Source of the DNA: Geosiphon pyriformis
Lineage: Eukaryota > Glomeromycota > Glomeromycetes > Archaeosporales > Geosiphonaceae
Reading direction: 5' to 3'
DNA: 64,000 nt
Assembly: GCA_016748015.1 (NCBI GenBank)
Contig: JAAOMT010000586.1
Location: 914,534-978,533, forward strand
Shown: positions 47,640-60,934 of the stretch, piece after piece
Layout of the letters: every line of letters starts with the position of its first letter
Position numbering within the stretch: the stretch's first letter is position 1
Notes under the pieces: generated by a model
Told to the model about the DNA's origin: nothing
The model's database searches: none
Seen by the model: only the letters and a program-made list of their open reading frames with translations
Translations under genes and position numbers: made by a program

Positions 47640-49358
47640 ATACCATCTCTTCTCATTAATTAAAACTAATATGAATATAATTGCATCCGATCAATATCTC
47701 TACCATCGCCTTCATTAGCGATCTCGAACAAGAGAAGAGAACAATAGATGTGTGTTTTATAAATCCCAAGTGCATTTTACATTGAAACCCTGCTCTTTTT
47801 ATACTGTTTCATAAATTCAACTCCTGATCTTCTGTCTAGAATAAATAATTTATTTCTATACTCCATTCATAATTCATGAGTATAGTAAACATGAACGTTT
47901 AAAAATTATTATTGAAGAATATGCATATACTCAGGAAAGATGAGATGGGGCCGGATGAGAGAAAACTAATTGCAATACTATGAATGAAAGACCACTATGA
48001 TCGCATCAAAAAAATTCAATGAGTTCAACTACAAGCGAATAAGAACAATATTGTAACTTACTTTAGGTACAGTATATTTCAAAATTTAAAAATCTTGTAA
48101 TGATTCATCGTCAAGCCAAATCCGAAGATATATCTTGACCAACCATCTTATACGTCCTAGAACTCTGAAAACTTTGCATGTATCAGTTTTAATCAAAACA
48201 GAAATAAATGGCTGATTACTTTGACTTAAGTAATTATCCAATCAATAATCCAATATTCGAAAAGAATGAGAAAAGTAAAGACTAAATTAATCGGACCTGG
48301 ATCAAAAATGCATGCAATACTTGCAACTAGTAATGATCCAAAGAATACAAAGCATTATAACAAAAAACAAAAATTTAAAGCAAAAATAGTGTTTAAAAAT
48401 AAAAAAAATGAAAAGAGTATTTTATTTTTTGACAAAAAATTTATTAGCTCCGGACGGGTCGGGTTGGGTTTTGACCTAAAAATAAAATTTTTGTTTACCA
48501 AGACATTTTTATTTAATAAACTTTGTTTTAGAATCTTTAAAATTGAACGATTTTTAAATTTGATTCGACCCGTTCGGAGCACTAAGCACAGTCAACAACT
48601 ATTTTCAGTATAATTGAAATTGTTAAGATTACTAAAATAGTGAAAAAACAATTTTACAATATATAAGCGAAACAAATCCTATTATTTACAAATAAATGAT
48701 AATATACTAATAAACTAAATAACGTATCTGTATTAATATGTTAAATTAAGTATTTTTATTAATAAAATATATTATATTTAATTAGGCATATTTATTTATT
48801 ATATTTTTTAAACATATATATAAACAAAAATTAATTCTTGTTTTTTATTTAACTAAAATAGTTTATAAACTTTATAAATAATAAATTAGTTCAATAAATT
48901 AAGATTTGTCCAAAAATATTTTCTAAATAAAAAATTTAAGCTATAAAAATTCAGATTTAATTTAATAACACCCAAGAAAATGGAATTATAAAAAAAAATT
49001 TCAAAAAGTCAAAAATTCCTCTTGATCTTAACTATAATTATTCAATAATCACATCAGTACATGAAATATGTAGATTTGATTTGTAACGTTCCCAGTTCAT
49101 CTTTTATAGAATAGACAATTAGGTATGCATTTCATCATACAATACCCCTTTCAACAAGCAAGCACAGATAATACCTTTCAAGGAGTTGCCTCACACTATA
49201 ACTGGGACCAGAAAATACTGTTAACTAAAATTACTTTCCTTATAATATCTAAATTGGATTCCTCTTTGGCCTCTTGCACTCCGGAATAATTTGAACTGTT
49301 GTATTATATCACGAGTTTTCTCAATATCATATAAGATGAATCCGCCCAATGTACCAAA
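47640..49358. other. Intergenic region with a fold-back repeat
   Basis: There is no supported gene. The frame at 48266-48613 (115 codons) overlaps a GC-rich inverted repeat and has lysine-rich low-complexity translation, so I do not call it. The right half is the 3' flank of LAS1. Confidence 0.5.
48444..48585. repeat. MITE-like fold-back element
   Basis: The left arm GCTCCGGACGGGTCGGGT (48447-48464) and the right arm ATTCGACCCGTTCGGAGC (48563-48580) are inverted repeats matching at 15 of 18 positions. The three mismatches are G/A transitions. Outside the arms TTAG and CTAA also pair. The GC-rich arms enclose about 100 bp of AT-rich DNA, which is the look of a small non-autonomous DNA transposon. 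A clear target duplication is not seen. Confidence 0.55.
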
Positions 49359-51394
49359 TCAAAAATGAGGGAGTTTTCTCGCTTCATCTAACTCGAGTGG
49401 TAAATCTAAACAAGGCAATTGCCCATTTGGTAGGCACCCTATGGGGCAAGGTACCCAGGAAGTTGCATCATACAGAGTCCAACCTGAGGAAGTAGATCTT
49501 TCATCTAACTCATTCGAGGTATCGCTTAACTTTTCCTATAAAAAGTCAAAGTTATTATAATTAACGTGTAAAACTGAAAGAGAATATATCCAATTGAGAT
49601 CCACCTCTTTAAGCCTAATAATAATTTCTGAAAGTTGTGTTTCTAACGCGAGAATTTCTTTTCTGAATTCCTCATCGCTGATTTTTGGTATATCCTGAAA
49701 ATTTGTGAATTTCTTTGTATCGAGTAAAGGGATTATTCAGTGTTTTTATCGTTAAACTCATATTAAAGATTCTTATGACTTACATGATCTAGGCTTAATG
49801 TTTTATCAATATATTTTAAAAAAGGAACTACACTTGATCTTAATTCTACGTCGCGTTCAGTTAGAAATTCCAGTATTATATACGTACTAATGGCAGTGTA
49901 AATATAAAAATAAATGATTTCATTTGATTTGAAAAATGTTTTACCGACCACAAAATTTTTACAGGGGTCTTACAAAGAATTTGGCCGACGAAGACAAAAT
50001 TCCAACACATTTTCCAAATCGATATCACCAAACGATGTGGATTTTTTGGCTAAGTGGATTTTCAGAATCTGATGTATCCACGCAACTATAAAATGGTTAT
50101 AATGAAAATTAGTAATTATCTTGCTGGATTTTAACCCATACTTTTTTTTACCTATAGTCAGCATATAGCTAGTGCTAGTAGTTGCTTCATCCTCAAAATC
50201 TGCATCCAACTTTTCCAGCATTATTTGCATTAATTCACTTCCGAAATTAGTCCAGGTTTCGTCAAATGACCGTAATATTGGTAACCATAGTTGCAATAGT
50301 TCTTCTGATAATAACAAATCAGGTAAAGTGGCGCGTTTTCTAAAGCAAATTTGTCAATTCTTGACATTTAAATAAGGTTTAAAATTATCTCTTCATTCGA
50401 AGCATACCGTTTGCCTTTTGGCACTAGAAATCCCGATTCAAGTAGTACTGGTATAAGTAAATCCCCCAACATGTCAGGCCTGGTTAATTTTTGAATTTGT
50501 TTTACAAGTTTATTATTCAATAAAGAAGCAAGTCGAGGTGTTTCCTTGGATTTGAGATCTAAAAAAACTCAAATGTTTGCAAAATTTAGCGGAAAAGAAT
50601 TGAAGATTTAAACATATATTATCACCTTTCAGATATTGCTTTCTCAAATCCTTATAATTGGCAATTAATAGACGAATATCATTGATTTGCGTATCGATCA
50701 ACGGTTTTTGCGAAGCCCAATAATTATCGTCAAGCCATTTTATTGCCTAGATAATGAGATGATGAAAATTATCAAATTTCAAAATCTTCAATATATAATA
50801 AATAAAATGGCCATATTTTTTTAACCTGTCGAGATCCTCTTCGCAAAAGCTGTAAGCTTGGCAAAGCTTCGTGCGTTGCGGCATGGCGTAGTTCCACAAA
50901 CCATAATGGCAGATCCAGCTTGGCTGCTAGTGTGGCGATAGATAGAGCAAATGTACCCTGTTGTGCAGGATCAACCATCCCATTGACAAACCTGAAAAAA
51001 GCAAATTTGTTGGTGAGAAACGGAGAAAATGAACATCAAAAAATCATGCATACCTTGTGAACACCATAGAATATAAAAGACACAATTCGTTGAGTGAGAT
51101 TTTTTCTGTTGAATGCTGGTCACGTAGCATTACCTCGACGAATGCCGCTGTACAAGTTACTGCGTGTGGAACTTTACCCCGACTGGCCCAAGCTTTTACC
51201 TTCAATTTAATTAAAGAATTGAATTAGCCGAGAAAAAGCCTGAAACCAAATCAAAAGTCTTTTCAGCAAAATGAATGTATGACTCTTTTAACGCCTAGCT
51301 CTTGCATACGAGGAGATTCGGCATAAAGCCATTCGTAAACTTGTTGATACTCTTCTGTTGAGGTCCATGGAACAATACGAGGGATACGAGACAT
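49359..51394 (-). CDS. LAS1: Ribosome biogenesis endonuclease LAS1
   Basis: Exons in coding order: 51394-51284, 51199-51054, 50991-50826, 50746-50626, 50558-50408, 50339-50152, 50085-49974, 49886-49784, 49694-49605, 49535-49359. The sum is 1,365 nt, 454 residues. The N-terminal Las1 domain has RIVPWTSTEEYQQVYEWLY, VDPAQQGTFALSIATLAAKL and the HEPN-type catalytic block LPLWFVELRHAATHEALPS (RxxxTH). The C-terminus carries the family tail W-x-PCPIGCLPNGQLPCLDLP. Las1 with the Grc3 kinase cuts ITS2 in the nucleolus during 60S maturation. The exon 1 donor (AGA followed by GTCATA) is non-ideal but keeps the frame and the conserved VKAWASRGKVPHA block. Confidence 0.93.
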
Positions 51395-51689
51395 TTTAAA
51401 GTTGAAATTATAACTTAAAAAATTAATTTTTTAACAAGAGTCATGAAAAAAACTTAAATTTTACAATTTATATTTGGTTGCAAAATATAATAATACTTTG
51501 ACCCAAAAATTAAAAATTAAATTTTTTAAATGACTATTTTATTTTTTGCTTTATTGAATATAGTTTTTTTTTGCAATTTACAATAATATTCATGCAATTT
51601 ATGTTTTTATTATATGTGACTAACCACTTAAGCTAGACAAAACAATATTACATATCTATACAAATCTTGATTTTACTATTTAGACCAGA

Positions 51690-54600
51690 AAAAAAATATA
51701 AAGTATACCTATTAAAACTAAGATTCAATAACACTTAGCAAATAAACTATATTATTAAACAACCCAGTTATTAATTCATATAGCAAACCAAGAATTAAGT
51801 CATTATTTTCATCCAAAACAGCCTTTTTTAAGTTTGCTTTAAATTTTAACCTAATTATTTAAATTCTTAAATAATACAACTTTATTAAATATTCAACAAA
51901 TTTTACTATAGTTAAAACATCTATTTTTTTATTTTTAGTTAACAAAAAAATATTTAAATATCTGTGTACTTTACCCTTTTCAACAATTAAAATTAGCAAG
52001 CTATTAATCTTTAAAAAAATTGTCTTAATATCTTGATTAATAGAAATGATCACTATTTTTTTATTGTTGATTAAAATATTATTAATTCTAAAGAATTTAC
52101 TAATAATACTTAAAATATACTAAATAAACATCTAATAATTCTCTATTCAAATAGTGTTATTAACAAAAGCACTTACAGCAAAAAATAATGTTATTTTTTT
52201 ACTGTTTTTTATTATGTCTGTTTTAATTACAAACTTAGTGTCAACTTAATAACTACATAAATATTTGTGTCTCTTAATCTTATATATAAAAAATTATAAA
52301 AAATTCTTTAAAAAAACAGTAAAAAAACTTTATTTTAATCAAATTTATCATATACTTTGTATTTTTTTAAGAATCTAAAATCTGTTATAATTTTATTAAT
52401 TCTGTTTTTATATATACATTTAAAAACTTAATAAACCAATTATATATTTTAATATATTGTAAATTAGTCTTAAATAATACCACTTAATTAAGTTATATGT
52501 TTTGTGCACTTTTTATAAAACTAATTAAAGCTTTCTGTTTTTTTCCAGAATATTTTCAATAATTAAGTTAATAGCAAATACAGAAAACTAAGTCAAAATA
52601 TCTTTTAAGACAGAAAATTATCTTTATAGAGAACATTAAACTTACTATAAACCAATAAAATCCAATCTAAAAAGATTTTAGACAATATTTTTTTAACTAT
52701 TTTAATTAAAGCAATAGATTAGATATTTGTCAAAATACTATTTTAATTATAAAATTTAAAAATTATTAAAACTTATACTTTTTTCTAAAAAACAAAAACA
52801 TTATTAAGAACCAAACAAGAATTTAGCAAATTCAAAAAATATTTTTTAATTATCTTATTATAATATTTCTAAAATTCATTAGTTATATTAAAGAAATTAA
52901 CAGCTTTGTTATTAAACAAACTATTAATTACCAAAATCAAAAAATATACTGTTATTTACATAATTCAAGAAAGCATATTAACAAGTTTACAAATTAAACA
53001 GCTTTAAAAGAATAATATACTTCTTTATTATTCTTTTATAATCTTATTAATAATATGTTTTATTCTATTAGGCTCTAAAACCAATTTATTTTTAGTTACT
53101 AAGTAATTTAAAACTATCTTATAAAAAAACTATTCTAAGACATTTTTTATTATGTGCTTTTTGTTAATGCAAAAATTTTCCATGTATTTTTTAATTACTT
53201 TTTTAACAGATGTATTTTTGGTTGTTTTTGACTTATTATATTTAAATTTTCTGTGTTTTTTCTTAACTATTAATAAATATTTGAAAATATTTATTGTTTT
53301 TGTACTATTTTACAACATATTATTGGCTTTAAAAGTTTTTTTACTATTAATAGTTGCTCATTTTTTAATAAGATAATTAAATTTAAGTTTATTACTTAAA
53401 TTTTAACTTTTTACAATTTTGGTAACCAGTAATTCCAACCTAAAAACCTTAATAACTATTTGTTTTTTAAACAATTAAATTCACTATATTAATATCTAGA
53501 AAAAAATTTATTAGCTAAGTCTATTATTATTCTTTTTAGCATTTTTCATATTGTATTTAAATTATCCAGATATTTTGTGTTTACAAACTTATATATTTTT
53601 ATTAAAAGCTTTATAGTTAAATATTTTTTAAAACATATCTATTTATTATTTTCTGTATTTTTGATTTTAAACTTCTAATAATTCTTATTTGCTTGCTTAC
53701 AAATACCATTTAGACAAATATTTAACAGACTTTTCAAATTAACCAAAACTATAATTACTTTGTAATCAATATTAAAATAGCCAGATACCAAATTAATTTC
53801 ATAATTTACAGCTGTAATTAACAAGCTATTACTTACAAAAACATAATCAATAATCTTTTTTACTTTTTTAAAATTGCTTTAGATAGAAGTTTTAACTAAA
53901 AAATATCTATTAAATAAATTAACCAAACCTAAATCCAAGCAAAACTTGAAATTCATATTTTTCTTAGACCTATTTTTATTAAAATTTCCATCCAAGATTA
54001 CAAAAGTGGTAAAATTGACTGTCTTAATAATAAAAAAATTGATTTTTAATACTTAATTAAATTTAGTTTTAGTAAAAGTACCAACATATAAATTCAAAAC
54101 TATGATTAAAAGTTTATTTTTAAACAAAAATCATACTAAAATAATTTAATCAAGAATTTTTTTTACTTTTAAAACATATTAAATTAAAAAACTGTTTATA
54201 ACAATTATTATAGTAGTACTAAGAAAACTTTTGTCCAAACTAAATATGAAAATTTAAATTCTATTAAATTTATTTATAATCTATAGTTTTATATTAAATC
54301 TTAATTTTGTTTTTATAATAATAAAAATTATATTGCCTAAATCTATATGCCAACAAACAATATTTTTTTGCTTGATAGAGACATTGAAACTCTTAATATT
54401 ATATGTAACAATTTTTTAAATTAAGTTAATTATTAGTAAAAATAGATATTAAGACTTAAATCAATATTATTTATTTTGGCCAATAAGTCCAAAACTATAT
54501 TTGTCAAACTGTTTATGTTTATCTTCAACTTAATAAAATTCAATAATAACAGAAAATTTTTTATCATTACAGTTTTGTTGTTAGTAATTATATTTAAATC

Positions 54601-55860
54601 TTTACTTATTACTATGTTTGTTTTTTGATTTTATAATAAAAAGATCACTAATAGTTAATATTTAAAGCATAAATAAAAAATTATTAGTTTAAATACATAC
54701 AACTTTTTTGTCAATCTATTAATTTGTTTCACAAAATTAGTGAAACTGTATTTTAAAACTATAAATTTGTTATTAATATTCAATATAGTTAACAAAAAAG
54801 GCTTCATTACTAAAAAAAAGCCAACTTTTAACAAATTATATTGTTTAAAAGGAGAAAAAAATAAAAAATCATTAATAATTTATGTCTATGTTTTATTATA
54901 AAAAAAACTGGACATACAATAAAAGTCTGTTTTTTTTATATATATTAACTAATTGTATCTAATTTTAAAAAATAACCAGCTTTTTATTACAACTACTAAA
55001 ATTTTTACCAGATAAACATATATTAGATACATAACTAAATTGTTTATATTAAGTACAAACAGCCAATAATAAGCCAGTTTAATGCAAATTTACATTTTTA
55101 AAAACCAGATTAGAATTAATAATAGTTTTTTTTGACTTTTTATTACCAAAATAAACAACAACATATCTGTTATACATATATAAACCTAAGTTGTAATTAA
55201 TAAACAAATTTTTTTACCATAAAATGTTAATAAATTAGAAAATTATGAATATTTGTATTAATCAATAATGTATATAACAAAGCTTGATAATAATTTTTAG
55301 ACACTTATATTTGTTTATTTTTAATAGCTTTAGTCACATAAACAAAATTTTTTCTTATAAGTATTAACTACTTAAATACAACCAAATTAACAATTTTAGA
55401 TAATTTAAATTTAACTAAAACTTTTTGTTATAAACCAATAAACTGTATTTTGATCGTTAAAATCTTGTCAAATTTAAAAAAAATTAACTTTATAGTCAAT
55501 TTAAAAAAATTTACAGAAATCTTCTTAATTATTATTTTTTAATCTGTATAACTACTTATTTTTCTATTATTATTAACCAAATTTTTTTATTAATTGCCAT
55601 ATTCTTAGTTTTTTTAAGCTTAATTTAAATGTAAATAACCTAATAATTTCTAGAATTTTTTTTATTACTACTAACTTATTATTATTAGTTTTATTAAATA
55701 CAGTAAACAACTTAATATTTAATATAAAAAATTTAATTGGCTTAAAATTTTTTTTTAAAACATGTAACTTAACTGTTAATAAACATTTAATATTAAAAAA
55801 CTTAGAATTTAAAAGTGTTAAAATGTTATTATTATTATTATTCAAATTACCAAAAAACAT
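51690..55860 (-). mobile_element. Heavily decayed LINE (APE-type), minus strand
   Basis: The minus-strand reading shows, from 5' to 3': a possible ORF1 remnant (55573-55860), then APE endonuclease blocks at about 53790-54010 (FVILDGNFNKN for FVVLGGDFN, LGLVNLF, KKIIDYVFVSNSLLITAV). The C-terminal end of ORF2 is at 51690-52053 (KKIDVLTIVKFVEYLIKLYYLRI and IRLKFKAN). The blocks match the plus-strand LINE at 62792-64000 and the 3' part at 59700-60100. The DNA has drifted to extreme AT, so no frame over about 95 codons survives. Confidence 0.65.
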
Positions 55861-58730
55861 TTTTTTTAGATAGTCATTTAAGATATATGTTTTAATATAT
55901 ATGTTTTAATATATATATTTTTTAATATAGTATAATTTATTATATTATTAACTTTTAAGATATTTAAATCTATATAGTTAGTTTCTTTTATAATTGTATT
56001 TTTTATATTTTTTAAGTCTAAAATTTCATTAATACTGCTTATTTTATTGTTTATTTTACTTCTTTAAAATCTTATAAGTTTAATATTATCAGTTTTTATA
56101 TTTATAAAACTCAGAAAACCAATAAATAACTTAACTAAATTGCTAATAATAATAGATTTTTTTGGTTTTTTATATAATGCTTTATGTAAGTAAGCATTTT
56201 TTAAACATTTATTCTTGACTCCAGATTGAATTTTTATTATTTATATATAAAAAAAAGAATAATTACATATTAATAATTATAATTAATATACAAAAAAAGT
56301 ATTTTATTATATATAGATATAAAAAAACTTAACAAGTCAAATAGTTGAATTTATAAAAAATATTATTTATATTTTTAGGTTTTTAATTTAATTTTACAAT
56401 TAGTTAATATTTAATAAATTAATTAAGAAAAATTTAATTAATATATTATTTTTAAATTAGCCAATTAAACATAATTATATATGTTAATTATATATAAGTA
56501 ATCAAATTATTTTACAAAAAATTTAAAAATATGATATTATTTAATATTAATTTATTTTTTAAGTATTAATTATTAATAGCTTTATATTATTATATATATA
56601 TTTATAAAAAATATATTTATATAACAATAAATATTAATTTTAAAAATAATAATAATCAAAATAAATAAATTATAATATAATTTTGTCTTTTATTAATTTA
56701 TTTATTATTGTAAAAGTATTTTAAATAAGCATTTATTATAAAAAAAAAATCTTATAAATTTTTTTAAGAATTTTATTTTTATATTATAAATAAATTTTTT
56801 TAATAAAAATTAAAAACAATACATTTGAAATTAATTTGTTTTTTAATATTAAAAGCAATAATTTTATAAGTATATTTAAATAAAATTAAACAATATAAAA
56901 GTTAAAATAAAATTAATAATATAAAATAAAATAATATAAAAATAATAATACAAAAAAAATTATTAATTAATTTATATAAATAAATTATTATTTTTTTAAG
57001 TTTACTGTAATAAAATTTAAAAAAATTTGTGAAAAAAATTTGAAAAAAAAGAAGTAAATATTGACGTACTTAAAAATTTTATTGGTAAATATTTTTTATA
57101 TGGTTTTTTTTAATATATATAAATAACAAAAATTAATAATATTTTAAAATAATTATTTACAATTAATTTTTGTTTTTTTATGCATTATTAAAACCATAGT
57201 TTTATAGGTTTTTTTATCATAAATTTTTGATATTTATATATATATAATATAGATAATACAAAACCAAAAAAAGTTTGTTTAATACTTTTTGTTTTAACAC
57301 TATTTTAATTTAAAAAAATATCAAAAAATTCATCAAAAATATATTTTTTAATAATTTATAATACTTGAATAATAATTTTTTTATTTTTATTGTTTATTAA
57401 TATTTATATTTATCCTAAATATATAATATAAAAAACACTTTTATAATCAGAACATTAATTATATTTATTTAATAATTAATTTATATATACTATTTTAAAT
57501 TTTTTAACAAATAAATTATTTTATAATAACCAAATTTCTAAAAATATTTAATATTAAAATATTATTAATAAACTAAAATATAATAAAAAAAATTAGTAAT
57601 AAAAAAAATATTATTATTTAAAAATAATTTATACAGAATAATATAATAAATTTTTATATGTTTAATTTAAAATTTGTAAATTTAAAAACTAATATTAGAA
57701 TAATTTGCCAAAAATATTATTAGTATTAACAAAAATTATTATTGAAATCACTTAAAAAATTTTAAGTTATATAAAAATAAATAATATAAAGTTTTAATTA
57801 AAAAGTTTTTTAACAAATTAGTTTTAGATTTTAAATTTTTTTAAATTAAAATATTCTAATTAATACAAATATTTTTAAACTATAATTTATAACTAATAAT
57901 AAACTATAAAACTATTAAAAAACTATTTATCTAAAATTGTTTATTTTAAAATTATATTTACAAAAAAATTAATATAAAAATATAACTTAATCAAATTAAA
58001 CTTAAACAAATTATTTTTAAACAAAAAAATATTTTTAATTTTTTAATTAATAAAAATAATCACAATTTTATTATTATTAATATATTATTAATTTAAAAAA
58101 ATTAGCTTATAATATTCAAAATATATTGAATAACAACTTTAATTTAAATAGTATTATTAATAAATATATTAATTATTAAATAAAATATTAAACTAATTAT
58201 AACTTTAATTTATTAGTTTAATAATTAACTTAATATTAATTTTATAATTATGTAAATTTTTATATTATTTTATTTTATACAAAAAAAATAAAAAAATTTT
58301 CAAAATAATAATAAGAAAATTTTATTTTAATTTGGATTATTATTAAGTATTTTATGGTTTTTATAAATATTTAAACTTTTTTATAATTTAAAAATATATT
58401 TATATAATAAATACAAATTTAATAGCTTTAAAACAAATTTATTGTAATATTTTCAAAGTTTATTAACAATATTAAACAAATTAACAGTTTTTTAATTTGA
58501 AAATTTTTTAATTATATTAAATAATTTATTAATTATTATTATTATATTAAAAAAATATTTAACATAATATGCTTTTTTGTTTAGTGTTTTTTAATATTAT
58601 TTACTTTAAACTTAATCTTATTAAAATTTAAAATTATATTGCTATTTATAATAAGATAATTTAAAAATATTTTTAAAATAAATTTTTAAAACATTTTAAA
58701 TTATATAATTTTTATTAATAACAAAACTTA
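55861..58730. other. Extremely AT-rich stretch without recognised gene
   Basis: It is almost pure A/T with no usable frame. A short direct repeat with unit ATATATGTTTTAAT lies at about 55880-55925. It may include decayed 5' parts of the LINE that ends at 60240, but I cannot show that. Confidence 0.55.
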
Positions 58731-58733
58731 TTT

Positions 58734-60240
58734 ATGAAAAATAATGCTTTTTTAAAAGTCAAGTCTGCTGTTGTTCTTGAGTTATCTGTACTGAATGTCT
58801 TAGAATCTAAGAAGTTTTCTGATGTTTATAATAGTTTACTAAAGATCTGGTCTAATTGTATTGAAATCTACACAGATAAATCTTTAAAAAACATTAGTTT
58901 TACTGAAGTAATAAGTGAGATAACTGTTTATTTTCTAGCTATAGATGTGAATATTAAGGTTAGAGTGTATAAACTTTTGTCTTCTACTTTAACTGATTTA
59001 CAAGCTATTGTTTTAGTTTTAAAGTGTATTTTATTTTTATGTACTGTAATTTTGTATTTAAACAGTCAATCTGCTATTAATGCTTGTGTGTCTAAGACTT
59101 CTTTTATAATGCATGACTTTTACAATCAATGTTGAATTAAAAAATTACATATAGCCAATTTTATTAAGAATAAAAATATTTTGGTTAAGTAGATGAAAGT
59201 TAAAAAATATTCAGGAATTCTGGGCAATGTTAAGACTAATATATTGGCTAGTGAGACCACTTTTTTTTTTGTTAGTTGGAATTTGGAAATAATTTTGGTT
59301 GTTAAGAATACTACTGTGTTTGGTAATATTTGTTATTTTGTTTATAATCTGTACTAATCAATTTGTCATGTTTGTTGAAAAGCTAGTCTTGATTATAATA
59401 TAATTTTGAGTGTTATAATTAAAGAGATAGATTGGACTACTACTATAAATATTTGGCATCCTAACTTGCATATGCTCTTTGGATTTACTAATAAGAAATT
59501 AGCTAATCTGTACATATATATAATAAAAACAGTATATAGATAACTATTAGTAACAGTTAGAAAGAGATTATATAACAAGTTGTCTGACCATGTTTTTACT
59601 TGTTTTAATAATATTAGTCTCTGTGGGAACATTTTGGCTAAAGTTATTAAAAAATGAATATTATTAACAAGTCTTTTTTGTTTACTTACTTCTGTTGTTT
59701 TGTATTTATTTTTAATGTGTTCTTCAAATATGGATTTGTTTATTGTAATTTGCAAAAATTTTGTGTTGAAAGTTTGGTATATTAAGACTGTTTTGGTTTT
59801 TAAAAAAAAAGAAAAAACAGTTCTGATTCTTGTCAAATACATTAGATTTGTGGTAGAATTGTATTACACTAAAGTATGGCTTATCAAATCCAAACATAGA
59901 GTGAATATAGAAAAAGCTGGTTTGGTCAAAAATAATAGTTTGGTTTTAGGCTTGTCTTGCTGTATAGTATTTATGCTGTCAAATAAGATAATTTATATGC
60001 TTGGTATTATAGAATTTTTTGTTGTTAGTTTTGGTAAATGCAAATTGTGTTATTTTTTTTCCAGTTTAGGTGGTAATGTATTTATTAACATAAACATATA
60101 ATGTTGTTTTGACTGGCTTGACTGGCTGGTTATATATAACAAGTATGTAAGCTATATTTAGTTTGATTTACTTGGTTTGGTTTTATATATTAGATAGCAG
60201 TTGGATTTCATTTATAAAATTTTTTTAAAAAAAAAAATAA
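58734..60240 (+). mobile_element. LINE 3' part: RNase H, ORF2 C-terminus and tail
   Basis: The RNase H domain at 58734-59135 has IEIYTDKSLKN (normally YTDGSL), SSTLTDLQAIVLVLKCI (ELQA Glu changed to DLQA) and LNSQSAINACVS (the D-S-Q Asp changed to Asn). The downstream C-terminal region of the family follows at 59430-60101 (IWHPNLHM, SDHVFTCF, VWLIKSKHRVNIEKAGL), ending FININI. A 3' untranslated stretch ends in an A-run at about 60231-60237. Upstream RT is not recognisable. Catalytic changes are again mostly G-to-A. Confidence 0.7.
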
Positions 60241-60934
60241 CAAAACTTTTTATATATTTAAAAACAGCAAAATTTTTTATTTTAAATAAATATTATTAAT
60301 ATTAAAATTTATATTTATTAAACTTTAAACAACTAAAGTTTTAAAAATTAAAAGTTTTAACTTAAAATACTTAGATAATTTTTTAATTATAAAATTATGT
60401 TTTAGTAAAAATTTTATTAATTAAATAATACATATTATTATAAATAAAATTTTACATTATATTTGAATTTTTATTTTGTTTAAAATTATTAAAATTATTA
60501 GTTAAATCAATTACTTTTAATAAAAAAATATTTTTAAAATAAATTTATTTAATATTATTTGTAATTTTAAAATTTTATTTTTATTTATTTTTATTTGTCT
60601 ATTTTTATAAAAAAATCAATTATATATTTAATAAATTATTTAAGTTTACTAAATAAAAACAGCTTAATAATTAATATTAAAATATTTATTTATATTTAAA
60701 ACTTTATAAACAGTTATAATATTAATAAAATTTACAAAAACAAAAATATAATTAATTATTTTTTTTATATTTTTTTAAATTATAATGGTAAAAAAAAACT
60801 TCTTTCTCTCTTTCATCCCAAATTTCTAAAAAAGAGTCAAATTTTGAAAGAAGTTTTTTCTGTTCTGTTTTTGCATACTGTCTTCCACTATTTCACAAGA
60901 ATCAAACTCTTTTGTTGTTGAACCGACTGCTACT
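60241..60934. other. AT-rich spacer and 5' leader of the next LINE
   Basis: AT-only DNA runs to about 60785. From there normal base composition and a TC-rich stretch (TTCTTTCTCTCTTTCATCCC) mark the probable 5' untranslated region of the LINE starting here. Confidence 0.5.

Noticed and set aside
48266-48613. 115-codon ORF as a gene
   Set aside because: Lysine- and phenylalanine-rich low-complexity translation overlapping a fold-back repeat. The opposite strand is open as well, which is what an inverted repeat in AT-rich DNA gives.
53152-53376. Plus-strand hydrophobic ORF
   Set aside because: It lies antisense within the decayed minus-strand LINE. The hydrophobic content is the result of T-rich codons (Phe/Leu/Ile).
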